This document shows positions 1-6,426 of a stretch of 12,633 nucleotides of DNA, one piece after another. Each line of letters begins with the position of its first letter. Within the stretch, counting starts at the first letter, position 1. This stretch comes from Nitrospirae bacterium GWC2_57_9 (lineage in GTDB: Bacteria; Nitrospirota; UBA9217): contig MHEA01000136.1 of NCBI GenBank assembly GCA_001805085.1, positions 25,000 through 37,632 of the forward strand, read 5' to 3'. The notes beneath the pieces are model-generated. The model saw nothing but the letters and a program-made list of their open reading frames with translations. It was not told the DNA's origin and did not search any database. The translations under genes were made by a program, and so were the position numbers.

Positions 1-629
1 TCACGGAGTTCATTTTTTCCGGTTTTTCCTCGTTGATGGCGCTGGACAAGGAAGTGGCAAGGCCTTTTGACAGGAACCGGGCCGGCCTGAACGTCGGAGA
101 GGCGGCAGCGTATGCTCTGCTGATGAGCGAAGAACGGGCGACTCGCGAGAACAGACCGGTCCAGGGGACCCTGGCAGGCTGGGGCTTGAGCGACGATGCG
201 AACCACATGACAGGTCCTTCCCGCGAGAGCGAGGGGCTGATCCTTGCTATTCGGAAAGCGCTGTCCTCTGCGGGCTTGAGTCCGGAAGACGTTGGGTTCA
301 TCGGGGCCCACGGCACCGGCACGGTATACAACGACCAGATGGAGATGCAGGCGTTTCGCTCCGTCTTCGGGAACAACGAGCGGCCGGTCTATTCCATCAA
401 GGGAGGGATCGGCCATACCATGGGCGCCGCGGGACTCGTGGAGATGATCATTGCGCTGCGGGCGCTCCGGGAAGCATCCGTGCCTCCGACCGTGAACCTG
501 CAGGACCCCGCGAACGATGCATCCGGCTGGGCTTCCGGGCAACGGCAGCGCATCCGGGAGGGCCGGGCATCGGCGCTGGTCACGAATGCCGGATTCAGCG
601 GCATCAATACGGCGCTGGTGCTGGCATGA
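1..629 (+). CDS. Beta-ketoacyl-ACP synthase (KS1), 3' part only, catalytically competent C-terminal half
   Basis: The 5' end is cut by the window edge; the first complete codon begins at base 3 and the stop is TGA 627-629. The visible ~208 residues are the C-terminal half of a FabF/KAS II-type ketosynthase (thiolase fold), which extends an ACP-bound acyl chain by decarboxylative condensation with malonyl-ACP. The N-terminal Cys nucleophile lies upstream and is not seen. What is seen: RPFDRNRAGLNVGE, the usual loop after the nucleophile domain; GAHGTGT, holding the first catalytic His; and KGGIGHTMGAAG, holding the conserved Lys and second His. It ends in the family's NAGFSGIN-type C-terminal glycine-rich strand. 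It is clearly similar to the complete ketosynthase at 6427-7608 but is a separate paralogue. The KS-like gene at 670 follows after 40 bases, giving the active-plus-inactive order also seen at 6427-8675. An internal ATG at 36 is not the true start, because homology continues upstream of it. Confidence 0.93.
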   Translation, partial: TEFIFSGFSSLMALDKEVARPFDRNRAGLNVGEAAAYALLMSEERATRENRPVQGTLAGWGLSDDANHMTGPSRESEGLILAIRKALSSAGLSPEDVGFIGAHGTGTVYNDQMEMQAFRSVFGNNERPVYSIKGGIGHTMGAAGLVEMIIALRALREASVPPTVNLQDPANDASGWASGQRQRIREGRASALVTNAGFSGINTALVLA

Positions 630-669
630 TCGATCGCTCAGGTCACGTCGCTTGCCTGCACTATTACGT

Positions 670-1344
670 ATGAGGATCGGGATCCGCGGCATAGGATGGC
701 TTACCCGGGAAGGCTTCGGCTGTATCAGGAACGGTCTGCGTCACCTCTACGAAGACGGTGAAGACGTCCGGGTTCTGCCGAAGAAGGGCATTTTTTCGCA
801 TCCCTTCAAGAATTTCGGCCGGCTCGATGCCGTCTCGCGGATGACGGTCTATGCCGTAAGTCTTGCGCTTCAGGACGCAGGCGTTGAATATTCGCCGCTT
901 CGAAAGCAGGACCTCGGGATCGTCGGAACGAGCGCCGAGGGATCGCTCAGGACGGACCTTGATTATTTCCGTGATTACCTGGAAAGCGGCCGCACCCTGT
1001 CCCGGGGTAATCTTTTCATTTACACGCTTCCCTCGAGTGCGATCGGCGAAGCGGCGATCCATTTCGGTCTCCTGGGGCCCGCCCTGTATGCCTCGGGAAG
1101 GGCGAATATCCTGTCCGGCGCTCTCGAAATAGCGGCAGAGATGATCGAGGCCGGGCAGACACCGGCCGTGCTGGCGGGCAGGGCCGAGCCCGACGAAGCT
1201 GTCTTTTTGCTGGTGCAGAGAGACTACACCGCCGGACCCGGTTTCTTATGTGATCTTGACGAAGCGCGCTCCGTCACGGATGTGTCCGCTGATGCAGCGA
1301 TAGTGGTGGATCAATTTTTACGACTGGCAGCAAGAAAGGGATAG
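670..1344 (+). CDS. Short ketosynthase-like protein without active-site Cys (chain-length-factor type)
   Basis: A 224-residue protein resembling only the N-terminal half of a ketosynthase. It opens with a KS-like strand (MRIGIRGIGWL), has the SRMTVYAVSLALQDAG helix (~57-71) and an IVGTSAEGS strand (~84-92). Around residues 133-152 is the GP..Y...... segment where active enzymes carry the nucleophile. Aligned with NACSSG of the ketosynthase at 6427, the Cys position falls on Ala145, and no HGTGT or GH motif exists. The length and the lost Cys fit the ketoacyl-synt_2 type of chain length factors found in aryl-polyene-like clusters, where they pair with an active KS. I infer that it partners KS1 at 1-629. 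Start choice: homology begins at ATG 670. The frame is open further upstream, but that part overlaps KS1 and looks like shadow sequence; TTG 652 is an alternative. No good Shine-Dalgarno precedes 670, so translation may be coupled to KS1. Confidence 0.78.
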   Translation: MRIGIRGIGWLTREGFGCIRNGLRHLYEDGEDVRVLPKKGIFSHPFKNFGRLDAVSRMTVYAVSLALQDAGVEYSPLRKQDLGIVGTSAEGSLRTDLDYFRDYLESGRTLSRGNLFIYTLPSSAIGEAAIHFGLLGPALYASGRANILSGALEIAAEMIEAGQTPAVLAGRAEPDEAVFLLVQRDYTAGPGFLCDLDEARSVTDVSADAAIVVDQFLRLAARKG

Positions 1345-1345
1345 T

Positions 1346-2617
1346 GTGAAGATCAAGCTCATTTATCCGAAATGGCCCAAACTGGAACGGCAAACGGAGT
1401 TTCACCTGCCGCCGCACGGGCCTATCTGTTTTGCGGCGACCGTCCCCGGCGATGTGGAGCTTACATTCATCGACGAGCACGTCGAAGACATCGATTTCGC
1501 TGAAAAAGTGGATCTCGTTGCGGTCTCGTGCATGCTCACCTGCCAGATAAAGCGCGGGTGGGAGATCGCCGATCAATTCCGCGCAAGGGGCGTCCCGGTC
1601 ATCTTCGGCGGCATCGGCACGATGCTGCATCACGAAGAGACGATGGCCCATGCGGACGCCGTATTCCTGGGCGAGGCAGAAGGCCGCTTCCCACAGGTCA
1701 TAGAGGACCTCAGGAACGGGGGGCTCCAGAAAGTATACGATTACCAGTGGAACTTCCCTAATATGAACGTGATCGGCCCTGCCCGCCGCAGTATCCTTAA
1801 CCGCGAACGGTACAATTATCGGGGCGTGCAGATGGTGGATCTCATCCATGCTTCCCGCGGCTGCCGGTACAACTGCTTCTGCTGCTGTACCCCGTTCCTC
1901 GGCGGCCGGGAGTTCCGTCCTCGACCGATCGATGACGTAGTGCGCGAGGTTGCTTCCATCGACAACAACCGGCTCTTTTTCGTGGACAACTCCCTGGCCC
2001 AGAACGATCAGTGGGAAAAGGACCTCTTCCGGGCCCTTATCCCGCTCAAGAAGAAATTCGTCTGCCATCCGATCAAGGACGACGACGAGATACTGGACCT
2101 CGCTGCGGAGGCCGGCTGCTGGTACGTATATCAGGCAATCTTCGATACATCCGACTATATCCGCAACCGGGTAAAGCGGCTGCAGGAGCGCGGGATCGGT
2201 GTGGAAGGAACCATCATTCTGGGCATGGATGAACATGATGAGGACGATATCAAGCGGCTCGTCGATTTTCTGCTCGAGATCAAGCTGGACCTGGCCGAGT
2301 TCACGATCCTGACGCCGTTCCCGCACACCCCCGTGCGGGAAGCGCTTCAGGCAGAGGGCAGGATCCTGTCGAACAACTGGCCGGATTACACGGGCGGCAA
2401 GGTCGTGTATCAGCCTGCGAAGATAAAACCGTCCCGGCTGCAGGACCTCTACTATTACGCCTGGGACACTTTTTACCGGGAAAGCAGCCAGAACCTGCGG
2501 ATGGCAAAACTGTTCATGAAGGTCATTGAAAAAGAACAGGCTGACGGGACATATCGCGGCCCTAAACTGAGGGCCCGCAGGAGATGGCAGAAAGAAGAAG
2601 CGGGGAAGGTTCGATGA
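1346..2617 (+). CDS. B12-binding radical SAM protein 1
   Basis: A 423-residue protein with an N-terminal cobalamin-binding Rossmann-like domain (~1-130: MKIKLIYPKW start, DEHVED at 43-48, VDLVAVSC at 55-62, VPVIFGGIGT, FLGEAEG at 107-113). The radical SAM barrel follows, with the iron-sulfur/SAM motif CX3CX2C at C173, C177 and C180. The C-terminal part (FTILTPFPHTPVREAL, then a YYYAWDTFYRE helix) resembles the extension of HpnP/HpnR-like enzymes. Family members bind a 4Fe-4S cluster, SAM and cobalamin and typically methylate or rearrange unreactive carbons; the substrate here is unknown, presumably an acyl chain. Cysteines also sit at 179 and 181, an unusual density in the motif. The start is GTG 1346, one base after the previous stop, with an AAAGG Shine-Dalgarno about six bases upstream. 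The end overlaps the next gene by 4 bases (ATGA). A methyltransferase role is plausible but not shown. Confidence 0.94.
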   Translation: MKIKLIYPKWPKLERQTEFHLPPHGPICFAATVPGDVELTFIDEHVEDIDFAEKVDLVAVSCMLTCQIKRGWEIADQFRARGVPVIFGGIGTMLHHEETMAHADAVFLGEAEGRFPQVIEDLRNGGLQKVYDYQWNFPNMNVIGPARRSILNRERYNYRGVQMVDLIHASRGCRYNCFCCCTPFLGGREFRPRPIDDVVREVASIDNNRLFFVDNSLAQNDQWEKDLFRALIPLKKKFVCHPIKDDDEILDLAAEAGCWYVYQAIFDTSDYIRNRVKRLQERGIGVEGTIILGMDEHDEDDIKRLVDFLLEIKLDLAEFTILTPFPHTPVREALQAEGRILSNNWPDYTGGKVVYQPAKIKPSRLQDLYYYAWDTFYRESSQNLRMAKLFMKVIEKEQADGTYRGPKLRARRRWQKEEAGKVR

Positions 2618-3996
2618 AAATATTACTGATATCGGCCAATGTGACCCTCTCGCCCTATCCGCTGTATCCCTTGGGCGTGAGCATCATCGCGGCGGCCCTG
2701 ACGAAGGCAGGACATGAAGTGCGGCAGGCTGATTTCCTGCAGCAGAACAGCTCGCTCGATGCTATCGGCAGCGAGGTGCAGGAATTCGTTCCCGACCTGG
2801 TCGGTATTTCGGTGCGGAACATCGACAACGTGAACCTGCTCCATGAACAGTATTACATCCTGAACGTCAAAAATATCGTCGACACGGTACGGAAACATTC
2901 CGGCGCAAAGGTGCTTCTGGGAGGGGCGGGTTTTTCCCTGATCCCGCAGTTGATCCTGGAAGAGACCGGCGCTGATTACGGAATAATCGGCGAAGGAGAG
3001 GTGCAGGCTGTTGAGTTCGCGAACAACGCGGCAAAAGGCATCTATCCTCGAGAACGCCTGATCGGTACCCAGGCTCACCTTGCCGGAACTCAGATCAGTT
3101 CCGCCTTGTACGACGAACGTCTGCTGGAGTTCTATCTCCACAGCGGCAATATCGCCTCGGTCCAGACAAAACGCGGATGCACGCATTCCTGCATCTATTG
3201 CACGTACCCGCTGCTGGAAGGCGCAAAGATCCGCCGGAGAGACCCCCGTGCCGTTGCCGACGACATCGAGACACTGCGGGACCGGTTCAAAGCGAAGTTC
3301 ATCTTCTTCGTGGATTCTGTCTTCAATGACGATGAAGGAGCTTACCTCGATGTCCTTGACGAGATGGTCCGGCGCAAGATCAATATTCCCTGGACCGGTT
3401 TCTTCAAGCCCGGAGGGCTGACCGACGAGATCGTGGAACGGATGAAACTGACCGGATTCGGCGCTGCCGAGGTCGGCACCGATGCCGCAAGCGATACGAC
3501 GCTCAAACGGATGGGCAAGAGCTTCAGCTTCAGCGATGTCAGGGAGAGCAGCGACCTCTTTGTCCGGCACGGGATCGCCACTTCGCATTTCTTCATGTTC
3601 GGCGGGCCCGGGGAGACGGAGGAAACCGTCCGGGAAGGGATCGAGAACATCCTGAGCCTGCAGAAATGCGTAGCTTTCATCTTCATGGGCATCCGCATCC
3701 TGCCGAATACGCCCCTCGCGCGCCTGGCCATCAAGGAGAACATCATAAAAGCCGAGGACGGGCTATTGAAGCCTGTCTACTATCTGGCTCCGGGGCTCGA
3801 TAAGAAGTGGCTGGAGGAAACGCTGACCAAGGCGTTCACGGGAGTTCGCCACTGCGTGTTCCCGCCGGACGCCATGGACAACAACCTGCAGATCCTGCAT
3901 AAACTGGGTTATACCGGACCCATGTGGGACCTGCTGCTTCCCGGAAGGAAGCCGAAGCCGCGGGAGAGAACGAGGCATGCAGCAAAGCAGCCCTGA
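2614..3996 (+). CDS. B12-binding radical SAM protein 2
   Basis: A 460-residue protein. The N-terminal B12-binding domain (~1-130) begins MKILLISANV and includes YPLGVSIIAAAL, PDLVGISVRN at 60-69, KVLLGGAGFSL at 99-109 and GIIGEGE at 123-129. The radical SAM core starts with RGCTHSCIYC, a standard CX3CX2C motif (C189, C193, C196) with the usual aromatic residue before the last Cys. Further along, FFVDSVFND, EVGTDA and MFGGPGET are typical barrel strands, the last near the SAM-binding GGE-like loop region. The family carries out cobalamin-dependent radical reactions; in a KS/ACP locus a lipid or polyketide substrate is likely (inference). ATG 2614 is preferred over the in-frame ATG 2584 because it starts the conserved domain, overlaps the previous stop as ATGA and follows a GGGGAAGG ribosome-binding site. 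It overlaps the glycosyltransferase by 20 bases. It is clearly diverged from the radical SAM gene just upstream, so this is not a recent duplication. Confidence 0.94.
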   Translation: MKILLISANVTLSPYPLYPLGVSIIAAALTKAGHEVRQADFLQQNSSLDAIGSEVQEFVPDLVGISVRNIDNVNLLHEQYYILNVKNIVDTVRKHSGAKVLLGGAGFSLIPQLILEETGADYGIIGEGEVQAVEFANNAAKGIYPRERLIGTQAHLAGTQISSALYDERLLEFYLHSGNIASVQTKRGCTHSCIYCTYPLLEGAKIRRRDPRAVADDIETLRDRFKAKFIFFVDSVFNDDEGAYLDVLDEMVRRKINIPWTGFFKPGGLTDEIVERMKLTGFGAAEVGTDAASDTTLKRMGKSFSFSDVRESSDLFVRHGIATSHFFMFGGPGETEETVREGIENILSLQKCVAFIFMGIRILPNTPLARLAIKENIIKAEDGLLKPVYYLAPGLDKKWLEETLTKAFTGVRHCVFPPDAMDNNLQILHKLGYTGPMWDLLLPGRKPKPRERTRHAAKQP

Positions 3997-5161
3997 AAAA
4001 ACCATCTGGTGCGCGGTGCCGGTCTATAACAATGGCTCGACGGTTACGGATGTCGTGGCTGCCTGCCGGTCGGTCCTGGGGAACGTCGTCGTTGTTGACG
4101 ATGGCAGCACCGATGCCGATCTAGCGTCATTGCTGTCCGGCCTGGACGTGATTCTGCTTACCCATGAGCACAACCGCGGCAAAGGAGAGGCCATCTTGAC
4201 CGCATCGCGATACATCGAGGCCCGCGGCGGTTCTTATATGATCACGGTGGACGCCGACGGACAGCACGACCCGCGCGATATGGAGCGCTTCTTCCCGCTG
4301 ATGCGGGACAGCGATAAACGTCTGGTCATCGGGTGCAGGGATTTCAATACGGAGCATGTTCCGGCATCCAGCCGTTTCGGCAGAGCCTTTGCGAATTTTT
4401 GGCTCAAGGCGGAGACCGGGGTGACCGTCGATGACTGCCAAAGCGGCTTCCGGGCCTACCCGGTCCGATACCTGAACCAGCTGAAATTCAAGGGCAGTCG
4501 CTATGATTTTGAGGCCGAGGTTCTGGCAAAGGCGGCGTGGGCGGGCCTGGAACTCGTCATGGTGTCCGTCTCCGTACATTATCCGAAGCCCGAAGAGCGG
4601 GTATCGAGTTTTAAACCGTTCCTGGACAACCTGCGGCTCAGCCGCATTCACTCCATGTTGGTGGGAAGACGTCTGCTGCCGCTGCCGCACAAGAAGCTCG
4701 CAGCCGGAAAACCGGCCGTAGACCTGTCGCTGCTTCGTCACCCGGGCAAGGTGCTGAAGATGCTGCTGCAGGAAAATGCAACGCCGGAGGGTCTGGCTGC
4801 GTCCGCGGCCATAGGAGTGTTCCTTGCGGTTTTGCCGCTCTTGTTCATGCATACGCTCGTGATACTGTACGTGGCGCTCCGTTTGAACCTGAACAAGATC
4901 GTGGCGGTCAACGTGCAGCATATTGCCATGCCGCCTCTCGTGCCCGCGCTCTGCATTGAGGTCGGCTATTATATGCGGCACGGCGCCTGGCTTACGGACC
5001 TCTCGTTCGCGACGGTGTTCGAACAGTTCTCGGCCCGGCTCTATGAATGGTTCCTCGGCTCATTGCTGATCGGCCCGCTGTTAGCGCTGCTGGTCGGGAC
5101 GATCGTCTATAGCACGGCAGTGGTCATCAAAAAAGTAAGGTATGCCGATGTCTCCAAATAA
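3977..5161 (+). CDS. GT2 family glycosyltransferase fused to a DUF2062 membrane domain
   Basis: A 394-residue two-domain protein. Residues ~8-230 are a GT-A fold family 2 glycosyltransferase of the dolichol-phosphate-mannose-synthase-like type: VPVYNNG (14-20), VVVVDDGSTD (37-46), NRGKGEAI (66-73), the nucleotide-sugar/metal site DADGQHD (92-98), and CQSGFRAY (154-161). Residues ~265-388 match DUF2062 (NATPEGLAASAAIGVF onward), with hydrophobic segments near 274-301 and 357-385. The C-terminal part is therefore probably in the inner membrane with the catalytic domain in the cytoplasm. The likely role is transfer of a sugar from an NDP-sugar to a lipid acceptor; donor and acceptor are unknown. 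GT2 next to an LpxL-like acyltransferase and ACPs recurs in aryl-polyene-type loci, suggesting the product is attached to a membrane anchor (inference). ATG 3977 lies inside the previous gene with GGGAGAG upstream. The 3' end overlaps the acyltransferase. Confidence 0.92.
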   Translation: MQQSSPEKTIWCAVPVYNNGSTVTDVVAACRSVLGNVVVVDDGSTDADLASLLSGLDVILLTHEHNRGKGEAILTASRYIEARGGSYMITVDADGQHDPRDMERFFPLMRDSDKRLVIGCRDFNTEHVPASSRFGRAFANFWLKAETGVTVDDCQSGFRAYPVRYLNQLKFKGSRYDFEAEVLAKAAWAGLELVMVSVSVHYPKPEERVSSFKPFLDNLRLSRIHSMLVGRRLLPLPHKKLAAGKPAVDLSLLRHPGKVLKMLLQENATPEGLAASAAIGVFLAVLPLLFMHTLVILYVALRLNLNKIVAVNVQHIAMPPLVPALCIEVGYYMRHGAWLTDLSFATVFEQFSARLYEWFLGSLLIGPLLALLVGTIVYSTAVVIKKVRYADVSK

Positions 5162-6050
5162 GGGCGTTGAACGGAAACGGGGCAATCGCCTCGGCATCTG
5201 GTTCTTCCGTTCGGCGGTGATGCTCTTCGGCCTTCGGGGCGCCTACGGGCTCCTGTATTTCGTGAGCCTCTACTACCTTGTTTTCGATCGCGCCGTTGTT
5301 ACCGCGACCCTGGCCTACGTCAGGAGACGGTTCCCGGACCACGGTACGCTGCGCAGGCTGGCAGATGTGTACCTGCTGTTCGTGAATCAGGGAAAGAACC
5401 TTATCGACCGGTACTACGTGGCATCGGGCGGCGGCGATATCGAACAGGAGCTGCTCGGGTATGAAAAGATCAGGGACTTTCTCGCAGAAGGGCAGAAAGG
5501 GCTCATCTTCCTGACCGCTCATGTCGGCAACTGGCAGCTGGCAATGACCGCGCTCAAGGACCTGGGCCGCACCGTGCATATCATGATGCGGCCTGAGGAC
5601 AATGCTGCCGTGAAGGAAGCGCTGAACATCGACAGCAACCGCGAAAGCGTCAAGATCCTGTACACCGACGGCGCTCTCGGTGGCGTGGTCGAGGCCCTGA
5701 AGGCGATCGGCCAGGGAGACGTGGTCTCGATCATGGGAGACCGTGCCTACGGGTATGCTTCCCTGGAAGCCCCGCTGCTCGGCGGCGATGTCCGGTTCCC
5801 CTACGGCGCATTCAGCCTTGCGGCCGCTGCCCGCTGCCCGGTCGCCGTGTTGCTGTGCTCCAAGGTCGGGGTCAAAAAATACATAACCGACATCTCGCAC
5901 GTCATTAACGCCCCGTCGGGTCCGCGGGGCAGCAGGGACGCGGAGATCAAAGCCTGCGTACGGGAGTTCGCGGGCATACTCGAAGAATACGCTGTTCATT
6001 ATCCCTTCCAATGGTTCGTTTTTCGCGATATGTGGCAGGGAAATGATTAA
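5148..6050 (+). CDS. LpxL/HtrB-like (lysophospholipid) acyltransferase with HX4Q in place of HX4E/D
   Basis: A 300-residue protein of the lipid A late-acyltransferase family, which transfers an acyl group from acyl-ACP to a membrane-lipid hydroxyl. A hydrophobic segment at ~17-47 would anchor it to the inner membrane. The catalytic motif is AHVGNWQ at 124-130; the family normally has HX4(D/E), so the acidic partner is Gln130. Later features fit the family: MMRPEDN near 146-152, SIMGDRAYG at 194-202 (GDR acyl-binding-type motif), FPYGAF at 217-222 and HYPFQWFVF at 284-292. ATG 5142 is also in frame, but AAGG at 5137-5140 sits seven bases before ATG 5148 and only one before 5142, so 5148 is chosen. 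It overlaps the glycosyltransferase by 14 bases and precedes ACP1, its plausible acyl donor. If the Gln substitution is real and conserved in relatives, the enzyme may be slow, altered or non-catalytic. Confidence 0.88.
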   Translation: MSPNKGVERKRGNRLGIWFFRSAVMLFGLRGAYGLLYFVSLYYLVFDRAVVTATLAYVRRRFPDHGTLRRLADVYLLFVNQGKNLIDRYYVASGGGDIEQELLGYEKIRDFLAEGQKGLIFLTAHVGNWQLAMTALKDLGRTVHIMMRPEDNAAVKEALNIDSNRESVKILYTDGALGGVVEALKAIGQGDVVSIMGDRAYGYASLEAPLLGGDVRFPYGAFSLAAAARCPVAVLLCSKVGVKKYITDISHVINAPSGPRGSRDAEIKACVREFAGILEEYAVHYPFQWFVFRDMWQGND

Positions 6051-6078
6051 TCTCATAGGATACATGCAAGGAGACAAG

Positions 6079-6363
6079 ATGGAGAATAACAAAGATCAGG
6101 AACTGGCAAAAATCAGAAAGGACCTCAAAGAGATGCTCGTTCGCGATCTCTCGCTGGAGGATATCAACCCTGCCGACATCAAGGACGATGAGGTTCTTTT
6201 CGGTGAAGGGCTGGGGCTCGATTCGCTCGACGCCGTCGAGATCGTGGTGCTGCTCCAGCGTAATTTCGGCATGGAAGTGAAAAATATGGATCAGGGTAAA
6301 GAGGTATTCTACTCCATCGATACTATCGCGAATTTCATCTACGAGAACAGGAAAAAAGCTTAG
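6079..6363 (+). CDS. Acyl carrier protein 1
   Basis: A 94-residue acidic ACP. The GLDSLD motif at 46-51 holds Ser49, the phosphopantetheine attachment site, preceded by FGEGLG and followed by the recognition helix AVEIVVLLQRNFGMEV. It carries growing or finished acyl chains as thioesters for the ketosynthases and acyltransferases around it. The open frame extends back to ATG 6043 and ATG 6064. ATG 6079 is chosen because AAGGAG lies at 6068-6073, five bases before it, and because it gives a normal ACP length. The FGEGLGLDSLDAVE form is typical of specialised ACPs in aryl-polyene-like and other dedicated lipid systems rather than housekeeping AcpP, which usually has DLGADSLD (from recall). It sits directly after the LpxL-like gene and is separated from KS2 by a hairpin-bearing spacer, which may allow more ACP than KS to be made. 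Confidence 0.95.
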   Translation: MENNKDQELAKIRKDLKEMLVRDLSLEDINPADIKDDEVLFGEGLGLDSLDAVEIVVLLQRNFGMEVKNMDQGKEVFYSIDTIANFIYENRKKA

Positions 6364-6373
6364 GCCATTTCAT

Positions 6374-6413
6374 CGGATCTCGATGCTCTCCGGACTGTCC
6401 GGAGAGCGATCCG
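6374..6413 (+). promoter_or_regulatory. Strong intercistronic hairpin between ACP1 and KS2
   Basis: In the 63-base gap after ACP1, GCTCTCCGGA (6385-6394) and TCCGGAGAGC (6398-6407) form a perfect 10-bp stem with a three-base loop CTG. An outer six-base stem, CGGATC (6374-6379) with GATCCG (6408-6413), stacks on it after a five-base bulge. No T-tract follows, so this does not look like a standard intrinsic terminator. It more likely protects or sets a processing point for the upstream mRNA, or acts as a partial attenuator, or masks the KS2 start region, which lacks a clear Shine-Dalgarno (inference). Confidence 0.75.
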
Positions 6414-6426
6414 GTTCGGTTCTCAA

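Noticed and set aside
517..669. N-terminal extension of the short KS-like protein into KS1
   Set aside because: The extra 51 residues are Arg/Ser-rich, overlap KS1 in another frame and do not resemble a ketosynthase N-terminus, which starts at 670.
1274..2326. Long reverse-strand open frame of about 350 codons
   Set aside because: It lies opposite the radical SAM 1 coding frame, has no recognisable domain and no upstream ribosome-binding site. Such frames are expected opposite GC-rich genes.
2623..3588. Reverse-strand open frame of about 321 codons
   Set aside because: Opposite the second radical SAM gene, which has clear motifs across the same bases; no domain is visible on the reverse strand.
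6385..6407. Intrinsic transcription terminator after ACP1
   Set aside because: The stem is strong but no T-run follows, and the genes on both sides clearly belong to one pathway.
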